Below are positions 16,805 through 25,428 of a stretch of 64,000 bases of DNA, in pieces; the first letter of the stretch is position 1; every line of letters starts with the position of its first letter. Source of the DNA: Alteromonadales bacterium alter-6D02 (GTDB lineage: Bacteria > Pseudomonadota > Gammaproteobacteria > Enterobacterales > Psychrobiaceae). The notes beneath the pieces were generated by a model. It made no database searches. It saw nothing but the letters and a program-made list of their open reading frames with translations, and had not been told where the DNA came from. The stretch lies in the NCBI GenBank assembly GCA_002835545.1, contig PIZK01000014.1, positions 1 to 64,000 on the forward strand. The letters run 5' to 3'. The position numbers were made by a program, and so were the translations under genes.

Positions 16805-19800
16805 TAGCTAAGCTCCTTAGTAATATTTGTCACCCCTTGTACAGCATTAAGCTGTTGGGTCAATCGCGCTTCAATACGATTTGTTTTTGGCTCAATACGT
16901 TGTAAACGTTTTTTCTGTTTATCAATTAAGTAACGGTGTTTAAATAGGGTTAAAACGTCTGACTCTGGATTAGGAAACGCCCCGACGATAGAGATATTGT
17001 TGCTGTCACAGGCATTAAACAGCTTTTCAACATTATGATAAGCTAACGTACCTATCTCATCGATTGGCCAATGTACTGCGATATTCGCCTCACCACGTAA
17101 CAAACGGGTAAATGCCAATAAAAATTTACATAAGATCAGGTAAGCCATACCGTGACTTGATGACTCAAGTAATTGGCGATCATTTTTGATCACTAAGTCA
17201 TTACCGCCTTCATTTAAATGCAGCTCAAGACGTAGCAATGACTCAATCGAATAACTAGAATCAGCCCGTAATAGCTCAACCACATCTGCTAGCGCATCAA
17301 TGTATTCGTCACTTGGTAACTCTTTGCCTGTTTCACGCCATTGCTCATACAGTGCGGCGAAACGCTTCAATGGTGACCAAAAATTTAGCTCATCAACCGT
17401 TGAAATGATTCTAACCTCCGAACGCTTGATTCCATCCAAGGTTAAATCATCCGCTACGGCAGCAGTCAAACGTTTACTTTGTCCAGAGATACGACGATTA
17501 ATATCACTAAATACAGTGAAGAACTTATGGAGATCGCCACCAATGGTTTCCCCCTGCTCTAAAATTTGACGCTGTTGATCCGCTAAAATACGTAATAAGT
17601 CACTAAAGATTGGTAATCGTTGGCGTAAATCTGCCTCTTGGTCGAGGCGAGAAAGCTCACTCGTCATTAAATCTAAAAACTGTTTTTGGGCATCGAGAGC
17701 CAATTGTGCTTCAAACTGATTAAGTTGCTCTTTTAACGATGTTTGAGTCTTACTACGCTGCTCCAAGCCTTGTATAGCACGGCTTAAACGTTCACTTTGA
17801 TCGCCATTAATTGCGCTCAGGCCATCCGCCAATGAATTATCTAGTACCAGCTGGGTTAAACGAGCAACGACTAGCATTAAGCGTTCGATTAACTTAGTTA
17901 AACTATGCATTTGGCTTTGCAACTCATCACGTTGTGACTCTAGCTGCTGTTGCTCCACTTTAAATTGTGCTTTTTGCTGAGCTAATTGTGCTTCACTTTG
18001 CTGACGCTGTGACTTTAAGCTTGCCTCTTGCTCTAAATAGCGAGGACGGTTCTTTTGCCATTCAACTTCCATGAAGTGACGATACTCACGAAGTTCATCT
18101 TGACGCGAACGTACCTCACTGATTTTCTTCTCTAAGCGCTTTATCTCAGTCTTTAGCTGTTCTAACGTCGCAGGGTCAATGTCTTTGTCAGCTAACTCAC
18201 GTTTAAAAGCATCTTCTAACTGCTTTATTTGCGTTTTATTGCTTTGACGTTTGCTATCAATTTGAGCTTCTAATTCACCAATTTGTTGCGAAAAGTACTC
18301 AATTTCTTGCTGCCAATCCGCTTTAAATTCCAGCATCTGCTGTTGATGGTCACTTTTCAGCTGTGTTAAATTTTGTAGTTTCGTTTGATTTAAGCGCTCG
18401 ATTTGTGTCTTAGCTTCTTTCAAACCAACACTCGCTTCTTCTCGACGCTTAGTTAATGAGGCCTGCATGGCTTGTTGAAGTCTAGCCTTAGACTCTTTCG
18501 CAAAATCAACTTCCGTAACAATTTCAGCAACCCGTTGCGTTGCCTGTTGATGCTGTTCAAGTAACGACTTTACTACTTGATGTTGTGAAGTCAGAGCCGC
18601 CTCCGCAGCTCCCTGCTGCTCTTGTGCACTGCTAAGACGCAAGCAAAGCTGCTCTTTTTCAATACTCAAAGCGGCTTCATCTTGAGCGTAATGAGGCGCA
18701 GCAATGTCTGCAAGGCTAACCTTAACACCAAATAAATCAGCTCCCTGAGCATCTCCTAATTGTGGCTGGAGATCGCTACGTTCTAGCAACTCCTCATTAA
18801 TCACCTTGCCAACAGTATTCTCCCAACCTTCAACGTGCGCGCGTAAATAGTGACGTAAGCTGCCTTGTTCAGGACTAATTTGCTGCTCTAATAAGCGCAA
18901 CTTTTTAGATAGCTGGTGCACCACTGTACGTGCTTGTTCTAGATCATTTTGCGTGTGTTGCTGCTGTTCGCGAGCTTGCTGATGCGCACGTTGCTCTTTA
19001 TTCGCCAGCTGATTAAGTTCACGCCATTTATCCTGAACCAAATCAAGTCTTTTATCCGCTAAAGCAAGCTCTTCTTGCTCTTGCTGTGTCGGCCCCATGT
19101 TATCAATCTGAGTTTGGCGCTCAATTTGTTGATGCCTAAACTCTGAAATTTGATGGTCAAACTCACTTGCTAGTTGCTCTTTACGCTCGTTATATTGCTC
19201 TTGTAAGCTATCTCGTTTATCACTTTGCAGTTGACGAGTGTGCTCTCTTTCGCCTTCAATAGCGCGTATTTGTTTTTGATTCTTTAGAAGCAAACGTTCA
19301 AGAGAGTCGGTCAGGCTGATCTTTTGCTGATTTAACTGTTGCTCCAAATCACCATATTGTTCAAGCAAAATTCGGTAGTGATTTTGTTGCTCGCTTAATT
19401 GTTCAATCCATAATGGCAAAGCGGTTGCATCGCTGGCTAACTGCTCCATATCACTGTCAATGTAATCATCATAACGTCCTTGGATAAAATCTAGGCGTTG
19501 CTCAGTCGTCTGCAACTCGGCCTTAATTTGACTTAACTGACTATTAAGCTCGGCTTCACGCTGGTTAAACTCACCTTTTAAAACAGATACTTGTTTACGT
19601 AGCGTTTTCTCTTGCTGATCCAGATCAGCATGCTGAGTACGACTCAATCCTAAATCATCAACCAGTAAAGGGGTTAATTGTACTAATTGCCCTTCGACCA
19701 CATTAAGCTTATTAGCGATTTGTTCAATATCGCCATGTTGTGTCTCCAAAGTACTTAAACGCATTGATTGTCGTATTTGTTTAATCCACTCACGCGCTTT

Positions 19801-20490
19801 AGTATTTTTAACCCGCGTGGTCGGTTGAACTAATCCATCTTCTTCAAAGATCGCCGCCAACATCGTCTTAAGCGTATCCATTTTGCCTTCTTTGGCGTGC
19901 ACTGCACTAACCAATTTCTCAAGATGGCGAATCTTATGGCGGGGGGCAACTAATGAGTAACGTGCAGCTAATTGGCGCAATTTGATTCCATCTTTGGTAT
20001 TACCGCGCAGCGTTGACACATCATTTTGAATAATCGAACGAAATTCACTAGTCGCATTAAGCTTCGGTGATCTATCAATTTGCTGGACTTTAAGCTGGGC
20101 TAACCACTGATCAGGCTCAAACGCATTCACTTTACCATCACGATCTTGATACAGTAGTTGGCTCTTATCATAAGGGCCATCCACAAAACGGTACTGCACT
20201 CCATCTTTTGGCGAATGTGTTAAGACAGCCTGACATACCTGCCCTTCTTCACGCTGGTATTCATAGACCAAGTAACTATTGGACTGAGGCAGGTAAAAAT
20301 CCCCAAACTTACTGCGTGTTTTGGGCACCACCTTACTTGGTAACTCACCAAAAAAGACCGGAACTAATCGTTGCAAAGTCGTTTTACCCGATGCGTTGGT
20401 ACCACAGATATTGGTGTGGCCATCTAGCGATAACTCAACAACTCCGGGTAAGTGCGTGTGAATTAAAATGATACGGCGTAAGCTAGCCAT
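16804..20490 (-). CDS. mksB: MksB-like SMC ATPase (DUF3584-type)
   Basis: A 1228-residue SMC/MukB-type chromosome organiser. It has a Walker A at residues 30-37 (GTNASGKT), long glutamine-rich coiled coils (about 230-540 and 650-970), a short hinge (VEGWENTVGKVINEELL through GADLFGVKVSLADI, about 555-620), and a C-terminal head with signature-like SSSHGMAYLI and Walker B VHWPIDEIG. Family members dimerise and, with MksE and MksF, compact or extrude DNA loops using ATP. GAGGT precedes the ATG. In mukFEB the ATPase gene is last; here it is first. No TOPRIM JetD/MksG gene follows, so plasmid defence of the Wadjet type is not supported. Confidence 0.8.
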   Translation of the reverse strand: MASLRRIILIHTHLPGVVELSLDGHTNICGTNASGKTTLQRLVPVFFGELPSKVVPKTRSKFGDFYLPQSNSYLVYEYQREEGQVCQAVLTHSPKDGVQYRFVDGPYDKSQLLYQDRDGKVNAFEPDQWLAQLKVQQIDRSPKLNATSEFRSIIQNDVSTLRGNTKDGIKLRQLAARYSLVAPRHKIRHLEKLVSAVHAKEGKMDTLKTMLAAIFEEDGLVQPTTRVKNTKAREWIKQIRQSMRLSTLETQHGDIEQIANKLNVVEGQLVQLTPLLVDDLGLSRTQHADLDQQEKTLRKQVSVLKGEFNQREAELNSQLSQIKAELQTTEQRLDFIQGRYDDYIDSDMEQLASDATALPLWIEQLSEQQNHYRILLEQYGDLEQQLNQQKISLTDSLERLLLKNQKQIRAIEGEREHTRQLQSDKRDSLQEQYNERKEQLASEFDHQISEFRHQQIERQTQIDNMGPTQQEQEELALADKRLDLVQDKWRELNQLANKEQRAHQQAREQQQHTQNDLEQARTVVHQLSKKLRLLEQQISPEQGSLRHYLRAHVEGWENTVGKVINEELLERSDLQPQLGDAQGADLFGVKVSLADIAAPHYAQDEAALSIEKEQLCLRLSSAQEQQGAAEAALTSQHQVVKSLLEQHQQATQRVAEIVTEVDFAKESKARLQQAMQASLTKRREEASVGLKEAKTQIERLNQTKLQNLTQLKSDHQQQMLEFKADWQQEIEYFSQQIGELEAQIDSKRQSNKTQIKQLEDAFKRELADKDIDPATLEQLKTEIKRLEKKISEVRSRQDELREYRHFMEVEWQKNRPRYLEQEASLKSQRQQSEAQLAQQKAQFKVEQQQLESQRDELQSQMHSLTKLIERLMLVVARLTQLVLDNSLADGLSAINGDQSERLSRAIQGLEQRSKTQTSLKEQLNQFEAQLALDAQKQFLDLMTSELSRLDQEADLRQRLPIFSDLLRILADQQRQILEQGETIGGDLHKFFTVFSDINRRISGQSKRLTAAVADDLTLDGIKRSEVRIISTVDELNFWSPLKRFAALYEQWRETGKELPSDEYIDALADVVELLRADSSYSIESLLRLELHLNEGGNDLVIKNDRQLLESSSHGMAYLILCKFLLAFTRLLRGEANIAVHWPIDEIGTLAYHNVEKLFNACDSNNISIVGAFPNPESDVLTLFKHRYLIDKQKKRLQRIEPKTNRIEARLTQQLNAVQGVTNITKELS

Positions 20491-20720
20491 AAATACCTCA
20501 AAAGAACCTAGTTAAATCCATTGCCCACATAATATAGTGAAAATATTGAAGCACAAGTGGTGCAATTAACAATCTAACTATTCTAAAGTGTCTTTCATTT
20601 AACTGTTCAAAATCATAGCAAATCTCTCGCTCTATTCACTAAGCACTGTTTTAGTTAGCCACTAACACATAACCATGTAATACTTAACCCCTCTGACGGA
20701 ATAGGAGCCACATACAGATA

Positions 20721-22091
20721 GTGAATAAAGTTGAATTAAGCCAAGATGAAAACCTATCTTTCACCCTAAATCACCGCCTATTACCCATGGCGCAGCATCG
20801 TGTCGACTTATACTTCTCTTTACCTAATGAAATGGGGATTAGCCCACAAACGTTGGATGAACAAAGCTATTTTCATAGTAGTATCAAAACACGTTCAGCT
20901 TATTACTCAGATCAGCTTCACTTACCGCTGGTACGCAGTCGTTTTATTAGCGCAAAAAAAGGGCAGCAGGATGACTATCGAGTCAATCTCAACTTATTTT
21001 GCTATCAAATTAAAATGGCCCTTGATACCGACATCAAGCAAGCATTACAACAAAAAGATTCTGCCGATTTTTACCCGCTAGCTTGTGAGTTAGCTCAGCA
21101 GTCAATTAATCTGTTAAGAAAGTTACGTCGTAATAGCCCAAATGATAAAAAGCTCCTGTCTTATTATGAAAACGCTGACAATTATTTAAGCTGGCATGTC
21201 GAGCAATCGTTTTTAAAGCTCTTGGCTAAAGCCCCTAAAACGAGTGACGACAGTGATTACCGAGAACAACTATTAGAGTTATGCCGCAGTGAAAAGCAAT
21301 ATCGCAAAGAACAACAGTTTAATTCTCAAATCACCTTGGATGATCCCAATCGCATCACCAATAAAATGCGCTTACTCCAGCGCCTTATTGAATACGGTGT
21401 TGTTTTTAAAAAAGATGTTAAACACCTAAATAAAAACCTAAAGCGTCTCGTCAGAGGAACTGTAACTGCGATTATTATGGCATTGGTTATGACTCTCGTC
21501 TTAAATGCTCGCTCTTCATTCGCTGAAGTAACATTGTTATTAGTCGCCATTCTCGGACTAATTTACGGATTACGGGAAACGTTTAAAGATGAAATAACCC
21601 AACTGATTTGGCGTAAGATTCAACATGGCCGCCCCAAATGGCAACACAGTTATAGCAATAGCGCTACCAAAACAAAAGTTGCGAACCAGTTAATCTGGTT
21701 AGAGTATATAAAAGATAAGCATTTACCCGAACTGGTGCATAAACAGTTCAATAAACGACGGCAGCAAAACAAGTTGGCAGCACAGTTGTTGCATTTCCGC
21801 AGTGAAACTCGCGTTGTCGCTAAAAAGTTTTTACCTGGCTACGATGAAATTCAACAGCAAGTCACCTTTAATTTAGCCCCTTTTGTGCGCTACTTAAAAA
21901 AAGGAGAAGGTCGCTTATATTCCCTTGATGGCAATAAGGTCAGTCAACAAGGTGTTGAAAGACGATATCAAATCAATACTGTACTCACTCAAACCACCGA
22001 TAATGGAGTTCATGTTCAGCGCTTTAAGATTACCTTGAATCGCTCCGGAATCATCAATATTGAAGCGATGAAAGCGTTAAATCAAGGTTGA
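20721..22091 (+). CDS. unknown membrane-anchored protein divergent from mksB
   Basis: A 456-residue protein that I do not recognise. It has a long soluble N-terminal half rich in Lys/Gln, two adjacent membrane helices (about residues 247-265 and 270-288), and a soluble basic C-terminal domain, so both ends should face the cytoplasm. The start is GTG at 20721 with AGGAG 13 bases upstream, which is long; the next ATG (20787) is an alternative. It is divergent from the MksBEF-like operon with 230 bp between, suggesting but not proving a shared promoter region and a link to nucleoid organisation. Confidence 0.75.
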   Translation: MNKVELSQDENLSFTLNHRLLPMAQHRVDLYFSLPNEMGISPQTLDEQSYFHSSIKTRSAYYSDQLHLPLVRSRFISAKKGQQDDYRVNLNLFCYQIKMALDTDIKQALQQKDSADFYPLACELAQQSINLLRKLRRNSPNDKKLLSYYENADNYLSWHVEQSFLKLLAKAPKTSDDSDYREQLLELCRSEKQYRKEQQFNSQITLDDPNRITNKMRLLQRLIEYGVVFKKDVKHLNKNLKRLVRGTVTAIIMALVMTLVLNARSSFAEVTLLLVAILGLIYGLRETFKDEITQLIWRKIQHGRPKWQHSYSNSATKTKVANQLIWLEYIKDKHLPELVHKQFNKRRQQNKLAAQLLHFRSETRVVAKKFLPGYDEIQQQVTFNLAPFVRYLKKGEGRLYSLDGNKVSQQGVERRYQINTVLTQTTDNGVHVQRFKITLNRSGIINIEAMKALNQG

Positions 22092-22199
22092 TAATAGTAC
22101 GATTCATGAGTATTGTTTATAAATATATTACAGCGACTCCGTGCTATACTTATATTTATTAGACTTACTTTAATTAACAGTAAGGAAAAACTATAACGT

Positions 22200-24608
22200 A
22201 TGAAAATTTATCACTTTTTTCTCGTTTGCATATGTTTTTTATTGTCATATTTCCCAGTACATGCTGAGCCTCTCGATAAAGTAACCTTACAATTAAAGTG
22301 GGTTCATGCGTTTCAATTTGCTGGTTATTACGCGGCTAAAGAACAAGGTTATTACCAAGAAGTTGGCCTTGACGTTGATATTGTCCCCGCAGCACCAGAA
22401 ACTGATGTCGTAGACCTGGTAAGCACAGGTAAAGCGGAATATGGCGTCGGAACTAGCTCCTTAATACTAGCCTTTCATCAAGGGAGGCCTGTTAGTGTAC
22501 TCGCAGCTATCTTTCAACATTCTCCTCAAGTACTCATCACCAAACAAAAAAGTAGTACCCAGAGCATTCATGATATTATTAATGGCTCTATCATGCTGGA
22601 ACGACAATCCGATGAAATTATTGCTTATTTAAAGCAAGAAGGCATTTCCACTGCACAATTACAGCTTCATGAACACAGCTTTAATCCATATGATTTGATT
22701 AACGATAATGTCGATGTAATGACAGCCTATGTAACGAATGAAACCTATTTTCTTCATAAAGAAGGTGTCGAATACCATGCTTACACTCCTCGTTCTGCTG
22801 GTATCGACTTTTATGGTGATAATTTATTTACCAGTACGCAAGAGCTTAAAAACAACCCAGAGCGAGTTAAAGCATTTAAAGAAGCGAGCCTTAAAGGTTG
22901 GCAATACGCGATGGCTAATCCACAGCAAACCGTTGAATTAATATTAAGCCAGTACCCAACAAGCTATACACAGGAATTTTTAGCTTTTGAAGCTGAGAAA
23001 ATGATTCCACTATTACAACCGACCCTTGTCGAGCTCGGCTACATGAGCTTAGGGCGTTGGCAGCATATCGCACAAACCTATGTCGAGCTAGGGATGTTGC
23101 CCGCGAATGTTTCGCTGGATGGCTTTATTTACACTCCAGAGAAGCATCAAAATAATCAATGGCTGTACCGAGTATTGGCGATAGCTTTAACCTTATCTGT
23201 CATTCTGACTTACATTACAATCCATATCTTAAAGCATAATAAGAAATTAGATTACGCATTAGGTGAAAGCAAAAAAGCAGAACAAACAGCGTGGAATCAA
23301 GCTAACTTAGATACACTCACCAAGTTGCCTAACAGTCAATTATTTAACGACAGATTTGAGCAGGAATTAAAACAAGCGGAACGCCAAAACGTCAAAGTAA
23401 CTATGCTTTACATAGATCTTGACCGCTTTAAAGAAATTAATACCAGCCATGACACTAAAACCGGGGATCAGTTATTACAGCAGGTAGCGATTCGATTAAA
23501 ACATTGCGTGAGAGGCACCGACACTGTCGCTCGGTTATATGATGACAAGTTTGCCATTCTTATCGGAGGAATTAACCAACAAAGCGATATTGATAAAATC
23601 GTCAATTCCATTTTACAAAAATTACACGCGCCCTTTGAAATGTCAGTCAGTACCTTTTACCTTTCAGCGAGTATTGGTTTAGCTATTTACCCGACTGACG
23701 GCCAGACAATCAATAAGTTACTAGAACGGGCAGAGGCGGCTAAAAGTAAAGCCAAAGAGAACGGTCGTAATCAATTTCAATATTACACGGCAACCATGCA
23801 TAAACAAGCAATGGATCGTATTCAACTAAACAAAGACCTCCATAAAGCATTGACACAACAAGAGTTTACCTTAGCGTATCAACCTATATTAAACCTTAAT
23901 AGTAACGAAATAGTGAGTATTGAAGCCTTGGTTCGTTGGCAACATCCAACGCTAGGTGAAATACTTCCCGAACAGTTCATTACCATTGCTGAAGAAACCG
24001 ATACCATTATCGAGTTGGGAGACTGGGTTTTTAGGCAAGCGGTCCATCAATTAAAAATTTGGCAAACAAAATTTAATCCAGATCTAAGCATTCATATTAA
24101 CACTTCACCAAAGCAATTTGAGCAAAGTGAACAAGAATTGGCTGCGTGGTTGGATTATCTAAAAGAAGTTGACTTAGCCGATGATACTGTTGTTTTAGAG
24201 GTCACGGAAAGACTATTGCAGAAACAGCAATCCGATATCAGCGAACGTCTCAAGCAGTTAACTAACTCAGGACTACAAATTGCTTTAGATGACTTTAGTA
24301 CTAGCTACTCATCATTAAGCTATATCAAGCATTTCAGTCTCGACTTCATCAAAATTGATCGCCGCTTTGTCGATAAAATCGTGAGTAACTCACAAGAGCT
24401 TATGTTATGTGAAATCATCATTGTTATGGCACATAAACTCGGTTTAAAAGTTATCGCAGAAGGGATTGAGACTCCTGAGCAACTAGAGTTATTACAGCAG
24501 TCGGGGTGTGATTACGGTCAAGGTTTCCTGTTCCATAAAGCCCTTAATGAAAATGATTTAACGAAACTATTCGCCTCCCAAAAAATTACTGAAACACCAA
24601 ATTTATAA
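22200..24608 (+). CDS. NMT1/THI5-like sensor with degenerate GGDEF and EAL domains
   Basis: An 802-residue inner-membrane signalling protein. Order: signal peptide (to about 22), periplasmic NMT1/THI5-type solute-binding domain (about 25-310, LQLKWVHAFQFAGYYAAKEQ), one membrane helix (about 322-342), GGDEF (about 360-520) and EAL (about 530-790). The GGDEF motif is YDDKF, so cyclase activity should be lost, although the RxxD inhibitory-site motif (RGTD) remains five residues upstream. The EAL domain keeps EALVRW, EVTERL, DDFSTSYSS, KIDRRF and AEGIET, so c-di-GMP hydrolysis is likely. A periplasmic ligand, perhaps a pyrimidine or thiamine-precursor-like compound, presumably controls it. Confidence 0.9.
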   Translation: MKIYHFFLVCICFLLSYFPVHAEPLDKVTLQLKWVHAFQFAGYYAAKEQGYYQEVGLDVDIVPAAPETDVVDLVSTGKAEYGVGTSSLILAFHQGRPVSVLAAIFQHSPQVLITKQKSSTQSIHDIINGSIMLERQSDEIIAYLKQEGISTAQLQLHEHSFNPYDLINDNVDVMTAYVTNETYFLHKEGVEYHAYTPRSAGIDFYGDNLFTSTQELKNNPERVKAFKEASLKGWQYAMANPQQTVELILSQYPTSYTQEFLAFEAEKMIPLLQPTLVELGYMSLGRWQHIAQTYVELGMLPANVSLDGFIYTPEKHQNNQWLYRVLAIALTLSVILTYITIHILKHNKKLDYALGESKKAEQTAWNQANLDTLTKLPNSQLFNDRFEQELKQAERQNVKVTMLYIDLDRFKEINTSHDTKTGDQLLQQVAIRLKHCVRGTDTVARLYDDKFAILIGGINQQSDIDKIVNSILQKLHAPFEMSVSTFYLSASIGLAIYPTDGQTINKLLERAEAAKSKAKENGRNQFQYYTATMHKQAMDRIQLNKDLHKALTQQEFTLAYQPILNLNSNEIVSIEALVRWQHPTLGEILPEQFITIAEETDTIIELGDWVFRQAVHQLKIWQTKFNPDLSIHINTSPKQFEQSEQELAAWLDYLKEVDLADDTVVLEVTERLLQKQQSDISERLKQLTNSGLQIALDDFSTSYSSLSYIKHFSLDFIKIDRRFVDKIVSNSQELMLCEIIIVMAHKLGLKVIAEGIETPEQLELLQQSGCDYGQGFLFHKALNENDLTKLFASQKITETPNL

Positions 24609-24706
24609 GACTGAATACGCTATTGGTCAACTGTTAACTAGCTAAGATAAGTTAACAAACCAAGCACTTGCTTAGTTTGTTGGCCTGTGTTTCAATCATC
24701 AGAATG

Positions 24707-24738
24707 AAGTGGAATTAGCCAAAAGGCTAATTCCACTT
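24707..24738. terminator. 14-bp perfect stem-loop, probable terminator
   Basis: aagtggaattagcc pairs perfectly with ggctaattccactt around an AAAA loop, 98 bases after the GGDEF-EAL gene and 32 bases before the TetR gene. The downstream T content is modest (atttcaat), so it may be an attenuator or weak terminator. Confidence 0.65.
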
Positions 24739-24770
24739 ATTTCAATATAAACTTCACTTTGGATTGTTCA

Positions 24771-25418
24771 ATGCCTTACGTTCCACTTAATGACAGTGAC
24801 GCTTCACTTTTAGTCAAAAGCCTAATCGATGACGGGTTACTCGTTGATGAAAGTAGCGCCAAAGGACGACTGCTAAAGGCGTCTGCGGAGCTTTTCAAAA
24901 GCAAGGGTTATGACAAAACAACGGTACGCGATATTGCGAACCAAGTTGGTATCCAATCTGGTAGTATTTTTCATCACTATGCTAGTAAGCAAGCCATACT
25001 ATGCGCAGTGATGGAACAAGCGATTATATTGAATATGGCACGGCTACGCTTAGCACTTAGCTTGAACGAAACGTTAAAAGAGCAACTCCACGCCCTGATC
25101 TTATCTGAGTTACAAGCTATTATTTTAGATAACGGCATTGCGATGGCAGTACTAGTCTATGAATGGCGATCTTTAGAAAACGAAAACAAACAAAAAATTC
25201 TCGAACTACGTGATGAATATGAACAAATATGGCTTGATATATTAACTCAAGCACACCACCAGCAGCTCATCAATACCACACCAATGGTACTACGCAAGTT
25301 ACTCACAGGGGCTATCAGTTGGACAACCAACTGGTATAAACCACACGGAGAGTTATCAATCGATGAGCTAGCAGAAATGACATTAGCATTAGCAATTAAT
25401 AATAATCTTAAGAATTAA
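24771..25418 (+). CDS. TetR/AcrR-family transcriptional regulator
   Basis: A 215-residue repressor with an N-terminal helix-turn-helix (KSKGYDKTTVRDIANQVG, then SGSIFHHYASKQAIL, about residues 35-75) and a helical ligand-binding C-terminal domain. The frame extends to a TTG at 24759, but ATG 24771 is the better start. It lies 10 bp upstream of an acyl-CoA synthetase gene in the same direction, so it probably controls fatty-acid activation and its own operon in response to an acyl-CoA or fatty acid (inference). Confidence 0.88.
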   Translation: MPYVPLNDSDASLLVKSLIDDGLLVDESSAKGRLLKASAELFKSKGYDKTTVRDIANQVGIQSGSIFHHYASKQAILCAVMEQAIILNMARLRLALSLNETLKEQLHALILSELQAIILDNGIAMAVLVYEWRSLENENKQKILELRDEYEQIWLDILTQAHHQQLINTTPMVLRKLLTGAISWTTNWYKPHGELSIDELAEMTLALAINNNLKN

Positions 25419-25428
25419 AGGAGACATT

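Noticed and set aside
14901..20490. Wadjet/JetABCD plasmid-defence system
   Set aside because: The ATPase, KITE-like and kleisin-like genes are present, but no JetD (TOPRIM nuclease) gene lies on either side; the neighbours are dnaB-alr and an unrelated membrane protein.
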